From Ananas comosus (Eukaryota; Streptophyta; Magnoliopsida; Poales; Bromeliaceae), in contig NC_033627.1 in assembly GCF_001540865.1 (NCBI RefSeq), positions 3,548,998-3,612,997 of the forward strand: a stretch of DNA of 64,000 bases, written 5' to 3'. Shown piece after piece: positions 12,792-24,000 of this stretch (position 1 is the first letter of the stretch; every line of letters starts with the position of its first letter). A model generated the notes under the pieces. That model made no database searches, was not told the origin of the DNA, and saw only the letters and a program-made list of their open reading frames with translations. Position numbers and translations under genes: made by a program.

Positions 12792-13219
12792 AAGGTAAAT
12801 TACACTTTGGTCCTCAAACCATGAGAGGCGTGACGCTTTAGTCCTCGGACTTTAATTCGTTGCCCATGGACTAAACATTGTGCATGACACTTTAATCCTC
12901 AAATTTTAATTAGTTATAATTTTTTATTCGAACTATAAAGCATGCGACATTTTAGTCCTTGGACATTTTGAATTGTTGTAATTAAATTTCTTAATACAAT
13001 TTTTTTAATAAATATTAATGAATTTACAAATATCGAAAAATTATAATATTTTAATTATTATTGTATCATCAAGTAAGATATTACTACAATTCAAAAAATT
13101 TGAGGATTAAAATATCTTATACCTCATATAGTTCGAATAAAAAATTATAACTAATTAAAATTTAAGAAATAAAATATCAGGCATCTCACAATTTAAGAAC
13201 CAAAAGTGCAATTTACCTT
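12792..13219. mobile_element. MITE with long terminal inverted repeats
   Basis: The left end reads AAGGTAAATTACACTTTGG and the right end is its approximate inverse (CAAAAGTGCAATTTACCTT). Inverted similarity continues inward for over 100 bp (TTAGTCCT... and ATTTTTTATTCGAAC on both arms). No coding capacity and no clear target duplication. A right-arm-like fragment of the same family recurs at 33060-33165 and 50930-51045. Confidence 0.7.
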
Positions 13220-14154
13220 TATTTTTATGTTATCATTTTTGTAACCTAGTATCTAACAATGCTTTTGTTCTTTTTGCTTTTTCCTGTCCTTTTTTTTTTT
13301 TTGCTGAAGTAAATCTTTTCTGAGATATCCAAAACTATAAACTGTCAAATAGTGTCATCAATATTTTTGCATGCACAAATATCTAACTTTTGATTTCTAT
13401 AGTAGAGTAAATAATGCTCTTCTAGTCCGTGCTTCGAAGATAGACGACATATAAAATATTATTTCTCCGCAGTTTTAACTTGTTCATCACAATAATTATT
13501 TATTGACGTCAGAAACCAAAATATCCCTTCAATTGAATTAGGTTGTTTTCTAATTTTTATGTTTGATTTAGTAATTAAAAATAGATTAAAAACACAAATA
13601 AATCTCATATAAATTAATATCCATTTTTTATTTATTTCGCCTAACTTCAAACAATTTATATTTTACCCTATCAAAATTCAAGAAAATACGCTTACTTTCA
13701 AGAAGAAAAACATAATTGTTTAATTTATTTCTATACTTTAAGTGATATTTTACGGTTATACAATCAAAAACAAATGGAACACGTGATGAGCCCTGGGAGA
13801 AGATAGCAAATATCAAACTTAAAATTTACAACATGATAAAAAAATGTTAAATATAAAAGTATTAAATAATTATCTCTACTTCTAAGTTTTTAGAGAATAA
13901 CGAGACTGTTTCGTATAATTAACAAATATCAAATTGCTGAAAATGTAGAAAGACAAAAACAAAATGTCAATGACGATTTTTTTATATCTTAACTCTAAAA
14001 AAAACAGCTAAACTATTAAAGAGAAATTTATGAACATAAGTAAAATGTTAAATAATCTTTTTTTTCTTCTCATTTTGAGAGGTAAGACGCCCAAAAGCAG
14101 CAGTAAAACCAAAAGGTTTCATAACCTTCACATTTCCCCCTTTTTTTTTTTTTT
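13220..14154. other. AT-rich intergenic DNA, no gene seen
   Basis: Strongly AT-rich. Two short minus-strand open frames (13459-13816) resemble nothing and are probably chance. Confidence 0.55.
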
Positions 14155-14505
14155 TGGTAAACTTCAAATACCACTCCGGTGGTTTCGCACTTTCTCACTT
14201 TAGTACCTTTTAGTTTAAAGTGTATTAATTCAGTACCCTGTCGTATCATTTTTTTTTTTTTCGTCAGCTCCTCCGTTAACATTTCGTTAAATTATATACA
14301 AAAAATTTCAGATAGCCTACCTAAATTTATTAAATATTCACTTTTAGTACCTTTTAGTTTTACCTTTGTCACTGATTTAACAAAAAAAAATTAATAAATA
14401 AGATAATAAAAAGAAAATAATAAAATAATAAAATACAAAATTAATATACTTTAAACTACAAAATATTAAAATAAAAGAATACGAAATAACCAAAATAGTA
14501 TTTAA
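14155..14505. mobile_element. MITE, 'TTCAAATACCAC...' family, copy A
   Basis: The left arm starts GGTAAACTTCAAATACCACT and continues TTTCGCACTTTCTCACTTTAG. The right arm is the degraded inverse (GAATACGAAATAACC...AGTATTTAAAT). Non-coding and about 350 bp. Related copies are at 14672-15023, 17186-17535, 35436-35862, 47925-48275 and 53303-53737. Confidence 0.65.
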
Positions 14506-14671
14506 ATTTTTTTTTTTTTTTGGTTTTTCTTTTGGCCTTCTCTTTTTTGGCCTCTGTTTGGGTCAAAGTAGCCGTCCAAACAAAGGCTGCGTCCTACAGC
14601 TTTTTCGAGAAGCCCTTTTGCAACTCCAAATGACTCTTCTTTGCATTGAGGGTTAAAAAAACAAAAAAAAG

Positions 14672-15023
14672 AAAAATTTCAAATATTATCTCTGTGATTT
14701 CAATTTTTTCCACTTTAATATTTTATAATTTAAAGTGTATCAATTTAGAATTCTGTAATTTTTTTCTTTTTTTATTATCGATTTTACTTTTTTTTTGTTA
14801 AATCAGTGACAAAGTTAAAATTAAAAGGTACTAAAGTGAATATTTGATAAATCTAGGTGTGATATCTGAAATTTTTTTGCATATAATTTAACGAAATATT
14901 AACGAAAAAAATAATGAAAAGATAAAAATGAAACCATAGGACACTAATTTGATACACTTTAAATCACATAATACTAAAATGAGAAAGAGCGAAATCACAA
15001 TAGTGGTATTTGGAGTTTACCAA
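14672..15023. mobile_element. MITE, same family, copy B
   Basis: The left arm is degraded (AATTTCAAATATTATCTC). The right arm is well kept: GAGAAAGAGCGAAATCAC then GTGGTATTTGGAGTTTACC, the inverse of copy A's left end. Size about 350 bp, non-coding. Confidence 0.65.
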
Positions 15024-15189
15024 AAGCAAAAGTGCTCACTAATTATTAGTGTACTAATGCCATTTGGGTAAAAGAGATGAACTATATATAATTAAATACT
15101 AAAATTATTTTAATTTCTTTACCTTTTTCTTTTTGCTTTATTTCCTCTTATAAGCATGTGCTTTTTCTGCGGAATAAGTACTTACACTT

Positions 15190-15353
15190 TTTTTCTTTTT
15201 TTTTTTGAGAGATAGATAGATAGCACGCTACCCGCTTCGTTTATTTCATTTAGAAATAAATTTAGCTAGAAATGTGAATTAACTAGGATTCGAACTTGGG
15301 TCTCGAGTACCAACTACCAAGCCTTTTTGCCACTTGCGCTAGGAACGGTCGGT
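15190..15353 (-). mobile_element. tRNA-derived SINE with a perfect 16-bp target duplication
   Basis: On the minus strand the head reads CCGTTCCTAGCGCAAGTGGC, a match to a tRNA/Pol III box A. It is followed about 30 bp later by AAGTTCGAATCC, a box B. The body includes TTTCTAAATGAAATAAACGA and ends in CTATCTATCTCTC plus a poly-A tail (poly-T on the plus strand, about 15190-15206). The 16-base word ATAAGTACTTACACTT lies directly on both sides (15174-15189 and 15354-15369), the mark of target-primed insertion. Two more loci of the family are in the window. Confidence 0.88.
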
Positions 15354-15369
15354 ATAAGTACTTACACTT

Positions 15370-16013
15370 AAAAATGGTGTGGCGGGGTATCCATTTTTTT
15401 AAATTTTTTAAAAAGTATGAAAAAATAATTATAAAAAAAATTATGATTTTTTTTCTTCAGTGTTCCTTCGTCTGATTTAAGAAAAATTGATTTTTAAAAT
15501 TATTTTTATAATTTACAGAAAACTGGTGTTTTCGTTTCCCTAAAAAAAAAAAAAGAAACATTAATTTTCCAAAAAATCTGAAAAAAAAAAGTTTTCAAAA
15601 AAATTAATGATTTTTAGAACCACACAGATGAAAAGTTGAAAAAAAAAAATAATTCCATGAAAAACTTTTTTCTAGAAAAATATTTTTTTCATATTTTCTT
15701 GAAAAAAATTCTATTAAGTCCCGGAGACATATGCGACCAATCTAGTAGTTGGTGGGTGTAATTGTTGACGAGCAACAAAGGGGATCGCTTAGAGAAATTA
15801 CTGCTTCAATTAAATTCGTCATGCCTCGATTTTGAATAACAGATTTTAAATTTGAATCCTGCAAAATTATATAATATTGAGACTTTATATAATATAAATT
15901 ACTTTAAGAAATTATTTGAGAAGCAAGGTCAATTATAAGACATTTGCTTNAAAAAATCTTAAATTATCATTATATTTATGTTATATAATAATATAATAAT
16001 ATATTTGTATAAT
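15370..16013. other. AT-rich intergenic DNA with a single undetermined base
   Basis: Homopolymer-rich, no gene seen. The N at 15950 may mark a contig join; no duplicated flank was seen there. Confidence 0.5.
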
Positions 16014-16375
16014 AATGAGTGAATAGCAAATATATACCTATAAAGTTAAACTTTCATATATTTTTTCTGCAAAAGTTCTAATATTTTTAAATATGTTCTT
16101 CTGATTTGTTACCATTGAAAAACTATTTATATTTTTAATTTTACCAAAAAATATGTCTCTGCACAAGTCATAACACTATAATATAATACAAGTAAAAATG
16201 TCAAAATTTAATCAGGGTTAAGTATTTAACCTATAGTTAACTAAATTTTTTTAACGAATTCTAACAATAGGAATATATTTGAAAACATGAGGACTTTTAC
16301 AGTGACAATATATGAAAGTTGAATTTTATGAAATTATATTTATTATTCACTATATTTGCAGAAACCTGTATTAAA
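16014..16375. mobile_element. Probable MITE with ~50-bp terminal inverted repeats
   Basis: The left end GAGTGAATAGCAAATATATA... runs to AACTTTCATATAT. The right end, read in reverse, gives TAGTGAATAATAAATATAAT... and the same AACTTTCATATAT. Non-coding. A similar sequence occurs at about 41500-41885 and 59370-59725. Borders are approximate. Confidence 0.6.
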
Positions 16376-16419
16376 TTAACCTTATAATATAATACACATT
16401 AATTAATTTACAGTGTATG

Positions 16420-16555
16420 GTTGATACCTGAGAGCTTGGTGGTTGGTAACCGAGGTTTTAAGTTCGATTTCTAATTGATTCATATTTTCAGCTAAATTTA
16501 TTTCTAAATAAAATAAACGAAGCAGAAAGCATGCTACCTATCTCTCTCAAAAAAA
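16420..16555 (+). mobile_element. SINE, second family member
   Basis: Contains GAGCTTGGTGGTTGGTAACC, then a box-B-like TTTTAAGTTCGATTTC, the shared body word TTTATTTCTAAATAAAATAA, and CTATCTCTCTC before an A-rich tail. The 5' head is shorter than in the 15190-15353 copy and no target duplication was seen, so it is older or truncated. Confidence 0.72.
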
Positions 16556-16559
16556 ATTA

Positions 16560-17185
16560 TAGTCCGTGGTTGGTAAGTCGTACAAATATGTGAGACATGT
16601 TAATTAAATAGAAAGGTAGGTGTTACCATCCGGGGACTTTTTTTATAACCCTTCTTCATGTCCTCATCACTACATCTTTAATTATCCATCAAAATATAAT
16701 TATTTTTTTCCTTACAAACTAACATTTTTAGTTTCTAAACTATGAGTCAGCGCGGCATTTTGATTTTTTAACTTTAATTTGTTACAATAATATTTTATTT
16801 TGATGTTTCAAATTATTTTAATTATGTTTTAAAATTTAATTTATTTGAGTAAATGCTGATGTTTCATTAATATAAAAGTGATGTCACAATATAATATAAT
16901 AATTAAAAATATAATATTATTTTTATATTAATTACACGTTAATATTTAATTAATTAATTATAATAAAGTAAAATTTAATGCCCACCAAAAGTTTAATTCA
17001 AACGTCCCTTCTTTGTGACGTGGCACTTTTTTATTGGGCCAAAATTTGGACCGGGGTGTCACACATTCCACGTCGTAAGAAAGGTACCAAATCCATACCC
17101 AAACCTATTTAAAATAAATAAATTGTTAAGGATACTTCTGAATGTACCCCAAAATATAGTTTATTATAGTCATTTTTTCTGATGG
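16560..17185. other. AT-rich intergenic DNA, no gene seen
   Basis: No coding signature. Part of it (about 16700-16860) resembles the left half of the 12792-13219 MITE family, with no intact right end. Confidence 0.5.
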
Positions 17186-17535
17186 TAAACTTTAAATACC
17201 ACTTTCGTGGTTTCGCATTTTCTCACTTTAGTAATTTGTGATTTAAAATGTACCAATTTAGTATCCTATGGTTTCATCTTTTTTTTTTTCGTCAGTCTCT
17301 CTGTTAATTTTTTGTTAAATCATATATAAAAAACTTCATATACCCCACCTATAGTTTATTGAATATTCACTTTAATGTTACTTAGTTTTAATTTTATTAC
17401 TGATTTAACGAAAATATTAGTGGAGGGGATAATAAGAAGAGAAAAATAAAATCATAAGGTACGAAAGTGATACACTTTGAATTATAGGGTACTAAAGTAA
17501 GAAATTACGAAATCACAGAAGTGGTACATGAAGTT
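17186..17535. mobile_element. MITE, 'TTCAAATACCAC...' family
   Basis: Left end GGTAAACTTTAAATACCACT followed by GTTTCGCATTTTCTCACTTT. The right end is its inverse (AAGAAATTACGAAATCACAG, AAGTGGTACATGAAG). About 350 bp, non-coding. Confidence 0.7.
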
Positions 17536-18413
17536 TTTTTCAAAAATTTTTTTTTTATCAAACTTATCTACCTCTCATGTCACGTTTGAAATTTAAGACA
17601 TAGTGAAAACGATGGTAACTATGACAGTATATTTGTCTAAATAAAATTTAATTTTCTTATAACATCTGCAAATGAAACGAGTTTAAGCTTTTGTTAAACA
17701 AAAAGTAAAAATATACTCTTAAGGTCTAAATGTTGCATCCTAATCAACCACAATGCTTCTATTTTATTGCAAAAAAAAAAAAATTATCTAAAAACATTTG
17801 AAATGTATAGTGATTTTAATAGTTCTTATTATATTTAGTAATTTAACTAATATTATTGTATTTTATTGCAAGGCTAACAAGTGTCCTTTATACAGTGGCG
17901 GAATGATAATTGGATTTGGTTTTTTTCTTTATATTTAGAAATGGCAATGAGATACTATTGGAATCTACAACATGTTTCTACGCTTGTTTTGCCAGAAAAA
18001 AAAGAAAAACAATTCTATAACTTCCTTGAATTCTATTGGTTAAAAATCTACTGTCTTTTTCTTTATTCTATTTATAGAAGTTTTCAATTTGCGCATGCAG
18101 ATTGAAACATAGTTGGACAGTATAATTTTCAGCGTATATGGGACGAATCTAAAATACAGCAAATCGCAAATCTACAATAGCTCTAAGTTTATAACTAGTT
18201 GAAGCTTCTACCATATATTCATCTTATTTCTTATGCTTATTTTGAGGCTCGAATTTTTAAACTTAGTCAATGTCAAATTCGCTCCATGCAGAATAAGTCA
18301 AGTTTAGACACCCAAACTTGAACACGGCATTTGCATATTATATTATTTTTAGCCACATTTCTATTTTTCTAGAACTTTGGGTAGCTATTGGTGGCCTACT
18401 TTTATTCAACCAA

Positions 18414-18452
<39 letters not shown>

Positions 18453-18607
18453 ACACGCATTCTTAATTTGGCGACAAAATGGAGGAGGCGAATTGAGGGG
18501 TCAATAATTCAACACCATCATTATTCCAAGTCAATTTAGGAGAAATAAAATAAATAATATAAGATATATATAAATAATAGCTAAGAGAGAGAAAGAGGAA
18601 GCTATTG
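17536..18607. other. Intergenic DNA with an (AAT)n microsatellite
   Basis: No supported gene. An AAT repeat runs from about 18413 to 18447. The open frames at 17881-18105 and 18318-18539 (which reads through the repeat as Asn) are not credible. Confidence 0.6.
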
Positions 18608-18798
18608 TGTGAACCCGGTGCGCCCATACACTTGTAAGATTCCAGATAGTTTTATATATAAGATATAGTAGGTCTAAACTCTTAATCTGATTTAAGCATT
18701 TTAGGTGGTGATTAGGCCCAAAAGATTAAGAGAATTAAGCGTATTAGAACGAGAGTAGTCATAAGATAGGTGATTATTTGAAAAGTTGGGACGTCACA
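18608..18798 (+). mobile_element. Degenerate solo LTR of a Cassandra-type TRIM
   Basis: Begins TGTGAACCC and ends GGGACGTCACA, matching the LTR ends of the elements at 37418, 54179 and 55311. It keeps the order AGGTCTAAACTCTTAA, TTAAGCATTTT, GAATTAAGCGTATTAGAACG, with about 20 extra bases near the left end. The 5S-like part is decayed. No second LTR is nearby. Confidence 0.75.
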
Positions 18799-19073
18799 GC
18801 AAAAGCATGCATTTGGTTTCGTCAAGAAACAATGAACAACACATTTGTATCGAGCGTATCAAGTTATTTGAGATGTAGTTTTTACAGTTCTATCAAAAAA
18901 TATTTCGCCCTATTTTTTTTTTTTTTTATTTATAGTATTAGACATCCTTAAATAACATATGAATTCTTAATATTTTATTATGAGACCTTTAATTTTGGTG
19001 GATGTGTTCTATGATGTTATAAAAAATTACATATCATGAGACCAAAAAATATCTTACTCAAATTAAATTGAAA
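18799..19073. other. AT-rich intergenic DNA, no gene seen
   Basis: Nothing recognised between the solo LTR and the duplicated block. Confidence 0.5.
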
Positions 19074-19398
19074 TCAAGGTTTTTCAAATGAATTGCAAAA
19101 CAATTGTTGAAATCAAGGTTTTAGTGCATTTTAAGTTTTTTGTTTATTTTAGCATTTTCATAAGTCGAAATTTCTTCTGGCACTCTAACTTTGGAATATA
19201 AATCACGCCATCTTTAAAACATTATCATTAAACATNTCAAGGATTTTCAAATGAATTGCAAAACAATTGTTGAAATCAAGGTTTTAGTGCATTTTAAGTT
19301 TTTTGTTTATTTTAGCATTTTCATAAGTCGAAATTTCTTCTGGCACTCTAACTTTGGAATATAAATCACGCCATCTTTAAAACATTATCATTAAACAT
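19074..19398. repeat. 162-bp direct duplication across a single N
   Basis: Positions 19074-19235 and 19237-19398 are each 162 bp. By eye they are identical except for one T/A difference in the seventh base. Only the undetermined base at 19236 lies between them. This is what two unmerged overlapping contig ends look like. Confidence 0.95.
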
Positions 19399-20093
19399 TA
19401 AGATTCTATTTGGATGTAAAAATATTTTTTTTGTTAATATATTTTTAATTTACTTAAGAAATTTAATAGTATTTGATAAAAAAAGAGTATGATTAATAAA
19501 TATTCAGACAAAATATCACATTTCATTTTCAAGTCAACTTTTTTTTAAAAAAATAAGATAAATTATTTTATTGACAAAATATACTATCCTAATAAGTTAT
19601 TAGTAAAACTGTATAAAACTTACCTGAACTATAAACCATTTTGATTCTGTTATAGCACCCAATCTTTTTATTTATTTGAATGAACTAATTTGATGACTCT
19701 TCGAATGCAAAATCTAAGCTAATCGCTTACTTTAATTAATTTAAATGCATTGAGATTTTAAAGTCAGACAGTTACAAATTGACTCAAATTAAATAAATTA
19801 AAAGATTGGACGGTAAAATTAAAATTTTTAAAGATTAATCAAAAAAGAAAATAATTGAGGCGGTTGTTTGGTTCTCAGAAAAATATGAAAAAGAAAAGGG
19901 TTTTCTAGCAGTTTTTCGTCCACTTGACTTTTTAAGAAAAACTAGCTTTTTTTTGAAAACTGGTTTTTTTGTTTTATTTTGTAAATTCAGATAACAAAAA
20001 TATTCACTTACCATAAAATTTAGACGGACTAAAAAATTTAAAAAAAAGAATTTTTATGAAAAATTATTTTTGTAAATTTTTTTTGGGACAATT

Positions 20094-20582
20094 GCTTATA
20101 TATTCTTGAAAAGTTACTAACTTTCTAATTTATCTTTCTTAGAAGGCTAATATTATATTCCAAATTATTTCAAATATACTTCTAGAGTTAAATTCTGATA
20201 ATGAACTGTTAGCAATAGTCGTTATCTCTGTAAAATTATTATTTTGTATTTTCAAATATATTCTTCTGCCATCACCAATTTTTCTTACTTGCTCTTAAGT
20301 TAGGGTACAAAAAATATTTTGATTTTTAGTCTTTTCAAATACACCCTTCTATCATCACCAATATTTCTTATTTGTCCTTAAGTTAAAGTCAAAAGAGATA
20401 TTTTAATTTTTTTAAAACTTTAATAGATATTTAACTCACATTTAATCGAAGTTAACTTAACGGATTGTAACTGTAGGGGTATTTTAGAATAACGGAGGAA
20501 CATATAAGAGATATATTAAAAAGAGAAAAAAAAGGGGGCAAATTAGATATTTTTAAAATTTTGAGGGGTATATAAGCAAATA
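20094..20582. mobile_element. Probable MITE with terminal inverted repeats
   Basis: The left end GCTTATATATTCTTGAAAAG is mirrored by the right end AAATTTTGAGGGGTATATAAGC read in reverse. Inverted similarity is weaker inside. No coding capacity. Borders are approximate. Confidence 0.6.
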
Positions 20583-20681
20583 TAATTTTTGTTTTCATAC
20601 TATTCCGAGGTCAAAACAGGACGTGAGTGCGGTGCATGAATTATATAATACACCAGGTGCAATGTAACAGTTTCCAAATGT

Positions 20682-20682
<1 letters not shown>

Positions 20683-20724
<42 letters not shown>

Positions 20725-20773
20725 AGGAACATTGATACAGGTACGCTTGTCTCACGTAATTCCTTTCCCACCC

Positions 20774-20811
<38 letters not shown>

Positions 20812-20877
20812 TTCCCACAACAACACATCTTTAAAAACGCAACATCTCTTCTTCTTCTTCTTCTTCTTCTTCTTCTT
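20683..20877. repeat. GA, CT and CTT microsatellites in the protease promoter/leader
   Basis: A GA run (about 20683-20720), two CT runs (about 20775-20812) and a CTT run (about 20847-20877) occur in the 340 bp upstream of the protease ATG. The plus-strand pyrimidine-rich block is probably part of the promoter or 5' leader. Confidence 0.85.
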
Positions 20878-21019
20878 CCCCACCCTCCCCGACACCCAAA
20901 GCGTCGCTAAACCCCTACCCCCTTCTCTCTCTCTCGCGCTCCCTCTCCTTCCTCGCGCGAAACCCTAGTTTCCTCCTAATCTCCGCAAGAAGGGATCGGG
21001 AACAGGAGCAGTGGAGGTG

Positions 21020-24000
21020 ATGAGGCCGCCCCCTGTGGTGGTCGTGCTCCTCCTCCTCCTCTTCGCCGCGGCGGCGGCGGCGGGGATTGAGGGGTTTCCG
21101 AAGAGGATGAGGTTGGAGAGGGCCTTGCCCCGCCATGGAGTCGCGTTGGAGCACCTCAAGGCGCGGGATAGGGCTCGCCATAGCCGGATGCTCCTCGGCT
21201 CGTCGTCGCCCTCCGTCGAAGGGGTCGTCGATTTCCCCGTCGAGGGCTCCGCGAATCCCTTCACCGTTGGGTACCCTTTTCGATCCCTCCTGCTTATTAC
21301 GGTTCCGGGAACTCTTCTTTTGCTTATTTTTGACGTGTCTCTTTCTTTTCGTTTTTGATGACTTTTTGTGATTGAATCTTCGCTTTTCAGCGAAATCTCT
21401 CTTAGGGTTCTGAATTGGTTTGTTGTATGATGTGCCTTTCGTTTTCCTCTCCTCTCTTGGCTTTCTATATTTTAGAATTTTCAAGAATTTATGATGAAGA
21501 GTTTAGCGTTGTTGGTATCGGTTCTTTAATTATCTGCAAGTGTGGCTTATTATCGTGGAGGGAAAAAAAAAGGTCAAATTTTCTTCTTTTTGGCAATAAA
21601 GATGTGTTTTTTTTTTTCCTTTTATTTTCCTGATTTTGGGTTTTAAATTCTTAGGCTTTACTTCACGCGCGTGCAATTGGGGAATCCGCCGAAGGAATTC
21701 TACGTTCAGATCGACACCGGAAGCGATATTTTGTGGGTGGCTTGCAATCCCTGTAATGGATGCCCCACATCCAGCGGATTAAATGTGAGGCCTCCCATTT
21801 CGTCAAATTCTTCTTTTTCTTTCACAATTGTGTGTTTTTTTTTTCTTTTTTGTTTCATATCGGTTAAATTGAACGCATAATCTTGCTTTTTATATTGGTG
21901 AAGAATGTTTGGAGACCCAACTCCATTTTTAAATTGATGCCCCATCAAAGTTTATTTGTTTCTCATTTGAGTAACTTTTGTTGGTTGTTGAATTGGAGGT
22001 TTTGTTGAATTTCACTACGCTCCGCCAGCTTTTCAGCTGATGGAACTGTGGATTCAAATGGTTAATTTAATGGCCGATAACTAACGAAAATGAGCCAGAG
22101 TCGAAGCATCTAAAATTTGAGGGGGCCAATAGAAAAGGACTAATGTTCGAGGGACTATTTCAGTATGGCTTGAATATTTTGTAATTTTCTTTTTTCAGAT
22201 TCAACTAGAGTTTTTTGACCCCGACAAGTCATCTACTTCATCGAAGATCGCTTGCTCAGATAATCGGTGCACATCTGCCCTCCAGTCCGGCGAGGCGATC
22301 TGCTCCACTTCCGGCTCATCAAGCTCTCCGTGTGATTATTCTTTCCAGTATGGTGATGGAAGTGGAACTTCTGGGTACTATGTATCTGATACGATGTACT
22401 TCGACACTATTATGGGGAATGAGCAGACTGCCAACTCTTCAGCTACGGTTGTTTTTGGGTAAGAATAGTGTGTGAGTTTGTTTGATATACTTTATGATTG
22501 GGATGTTCTACTAAATTATATTCTTTTTTTTTAAAAAAAAAATCCATCCTGTAGCATGGGGGGTTTGGAGGACCCATACCTATATATATATATATATAGC
22601 ATCAATTATGTTTAAAAGGCAAATATTATACTATAATTTCATTATAGAAAATATGCAGTCTAACAATTATTCAATATTTCAATTAATGTTTTATAGACAG
22701 TGACAAGAAAGACTTTTGCTTCTTTTTATATCTATTGCAAGGCTGCATGCCTTTGGCACCACTAATTTCAAACCAGATTTTGCAGAGTTAGTCATTTTGA
22801 TTTCTTCTAATTGATTAGGCTGAATAATTCATGCAATCATTGGAGACAAATGTCTAGGCGTCCATATCAGGCCATTAATAGGAGAGTTCCGACAAAACAA
22901 GATATTCTGAATTATTAGTTCACGTACTGCTCTCGTTGTTGTTTTCATGTGATCCTGGGACCCAAATAGTCAAAAAGCATTATGCAGTATGTGACAGTTG
23001 ATCGATGCAGTATGTGGTGCATGTGCGTTTAGCAATTAAAATAATAAAACAATATAACTTAAAACAATTGTAGTAATACACTTCTTATAATTAGGATTGT
23101 ATAAATGCACTATAACTTGGCTAAAATGTAAAGCATATTATAAAGTTCAAACCGTGAAATAGAATCACAAAACTGCCGAACAAAATTTACCAGAGAAATA
23201 GGACACTAACTACACTTAAAAAAAAAAAAACAGAGCATATAGGANGAGAGGCCGCATAATATTATACGGCCAATATGTGGCCGCATATTATTATGGGGAC
23301 TGCATATGAGGCCCAATATGCGGACCGACCACATATACTATCGTATATTGATACCCGGTGCATTTAAGAACCGCATATGCGGTGCGTAGACCGCTTTTTA
23401 AAACCATGGCATAACGTTTTTGGCTGCAAAAATTATGTATCTGCTACTGACATGGCTGTAAGAAGTGGTATATTACATCAATATGAATTTGAACTTTCCT
23501 CTTAAGTTTCACTTAGTCCTTGAAGCATTTGACTAATATTGTGTAAGTGTTTCTTTATAAGTCCCCCCTGCAAGCATGAATGTTATATGTGTAAGGAAAT
23601 TCTAATGTGCCTTCCAATTACTCAAAATTTGGATATTGATATTTTGTCAATTGGCTACAGTCATGTGCAATTTATAGTTTTTGCTTAAGGATTGAACATC
23701 ATGATGCAATTTATTTCTGTTATCTTTGCTAGATAATAAGTTATGTTATGCTTTTTCCTTAAACAGATGTAGCAACTCACAGTCAGGAGACCTAACCAAG
23801 CCAGATAGGGCAGTTGATGGGATTTTTGGGTTTGGACAGCATGACTTGTCTGTCATTTCACAATTGAACTCTTTAGGGGTGGCTCCTAAGGTGTTTTCTC
23901 ATTGCTTAAAAGGTTCAGATAATGGTGGAGGCATACTTGTTCTCGGTGAGATTGTAGAACCGGGAATAGTCTACACCCCACTCGTACAATCACAGTAAGT

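Noticed and set aside
15286..15350. Possible tRNA gene (box A and box B present, minus strand)
   Set aside because: It is followed by a SINE body and poly-A with flanking target duplications; no full cloverleaf.
18413..18447. Repeat array considered as CRISPR-like or satellite
   Set aside because: Simple AAT microsatellite with no spacers; nothing in this plant window resembles CRISPR.
20595..20968. Open frames with Arg-Glu or Leu-Ser repeats on both strands
   Set aside because: Translations of GA/CT microsatellites upstream of the protease.
20915..21484. 189-codon minus-strand open frame
   Set aside because: Antisense to protease exon 1 and its microsatellite leader; low-complexity charged product.
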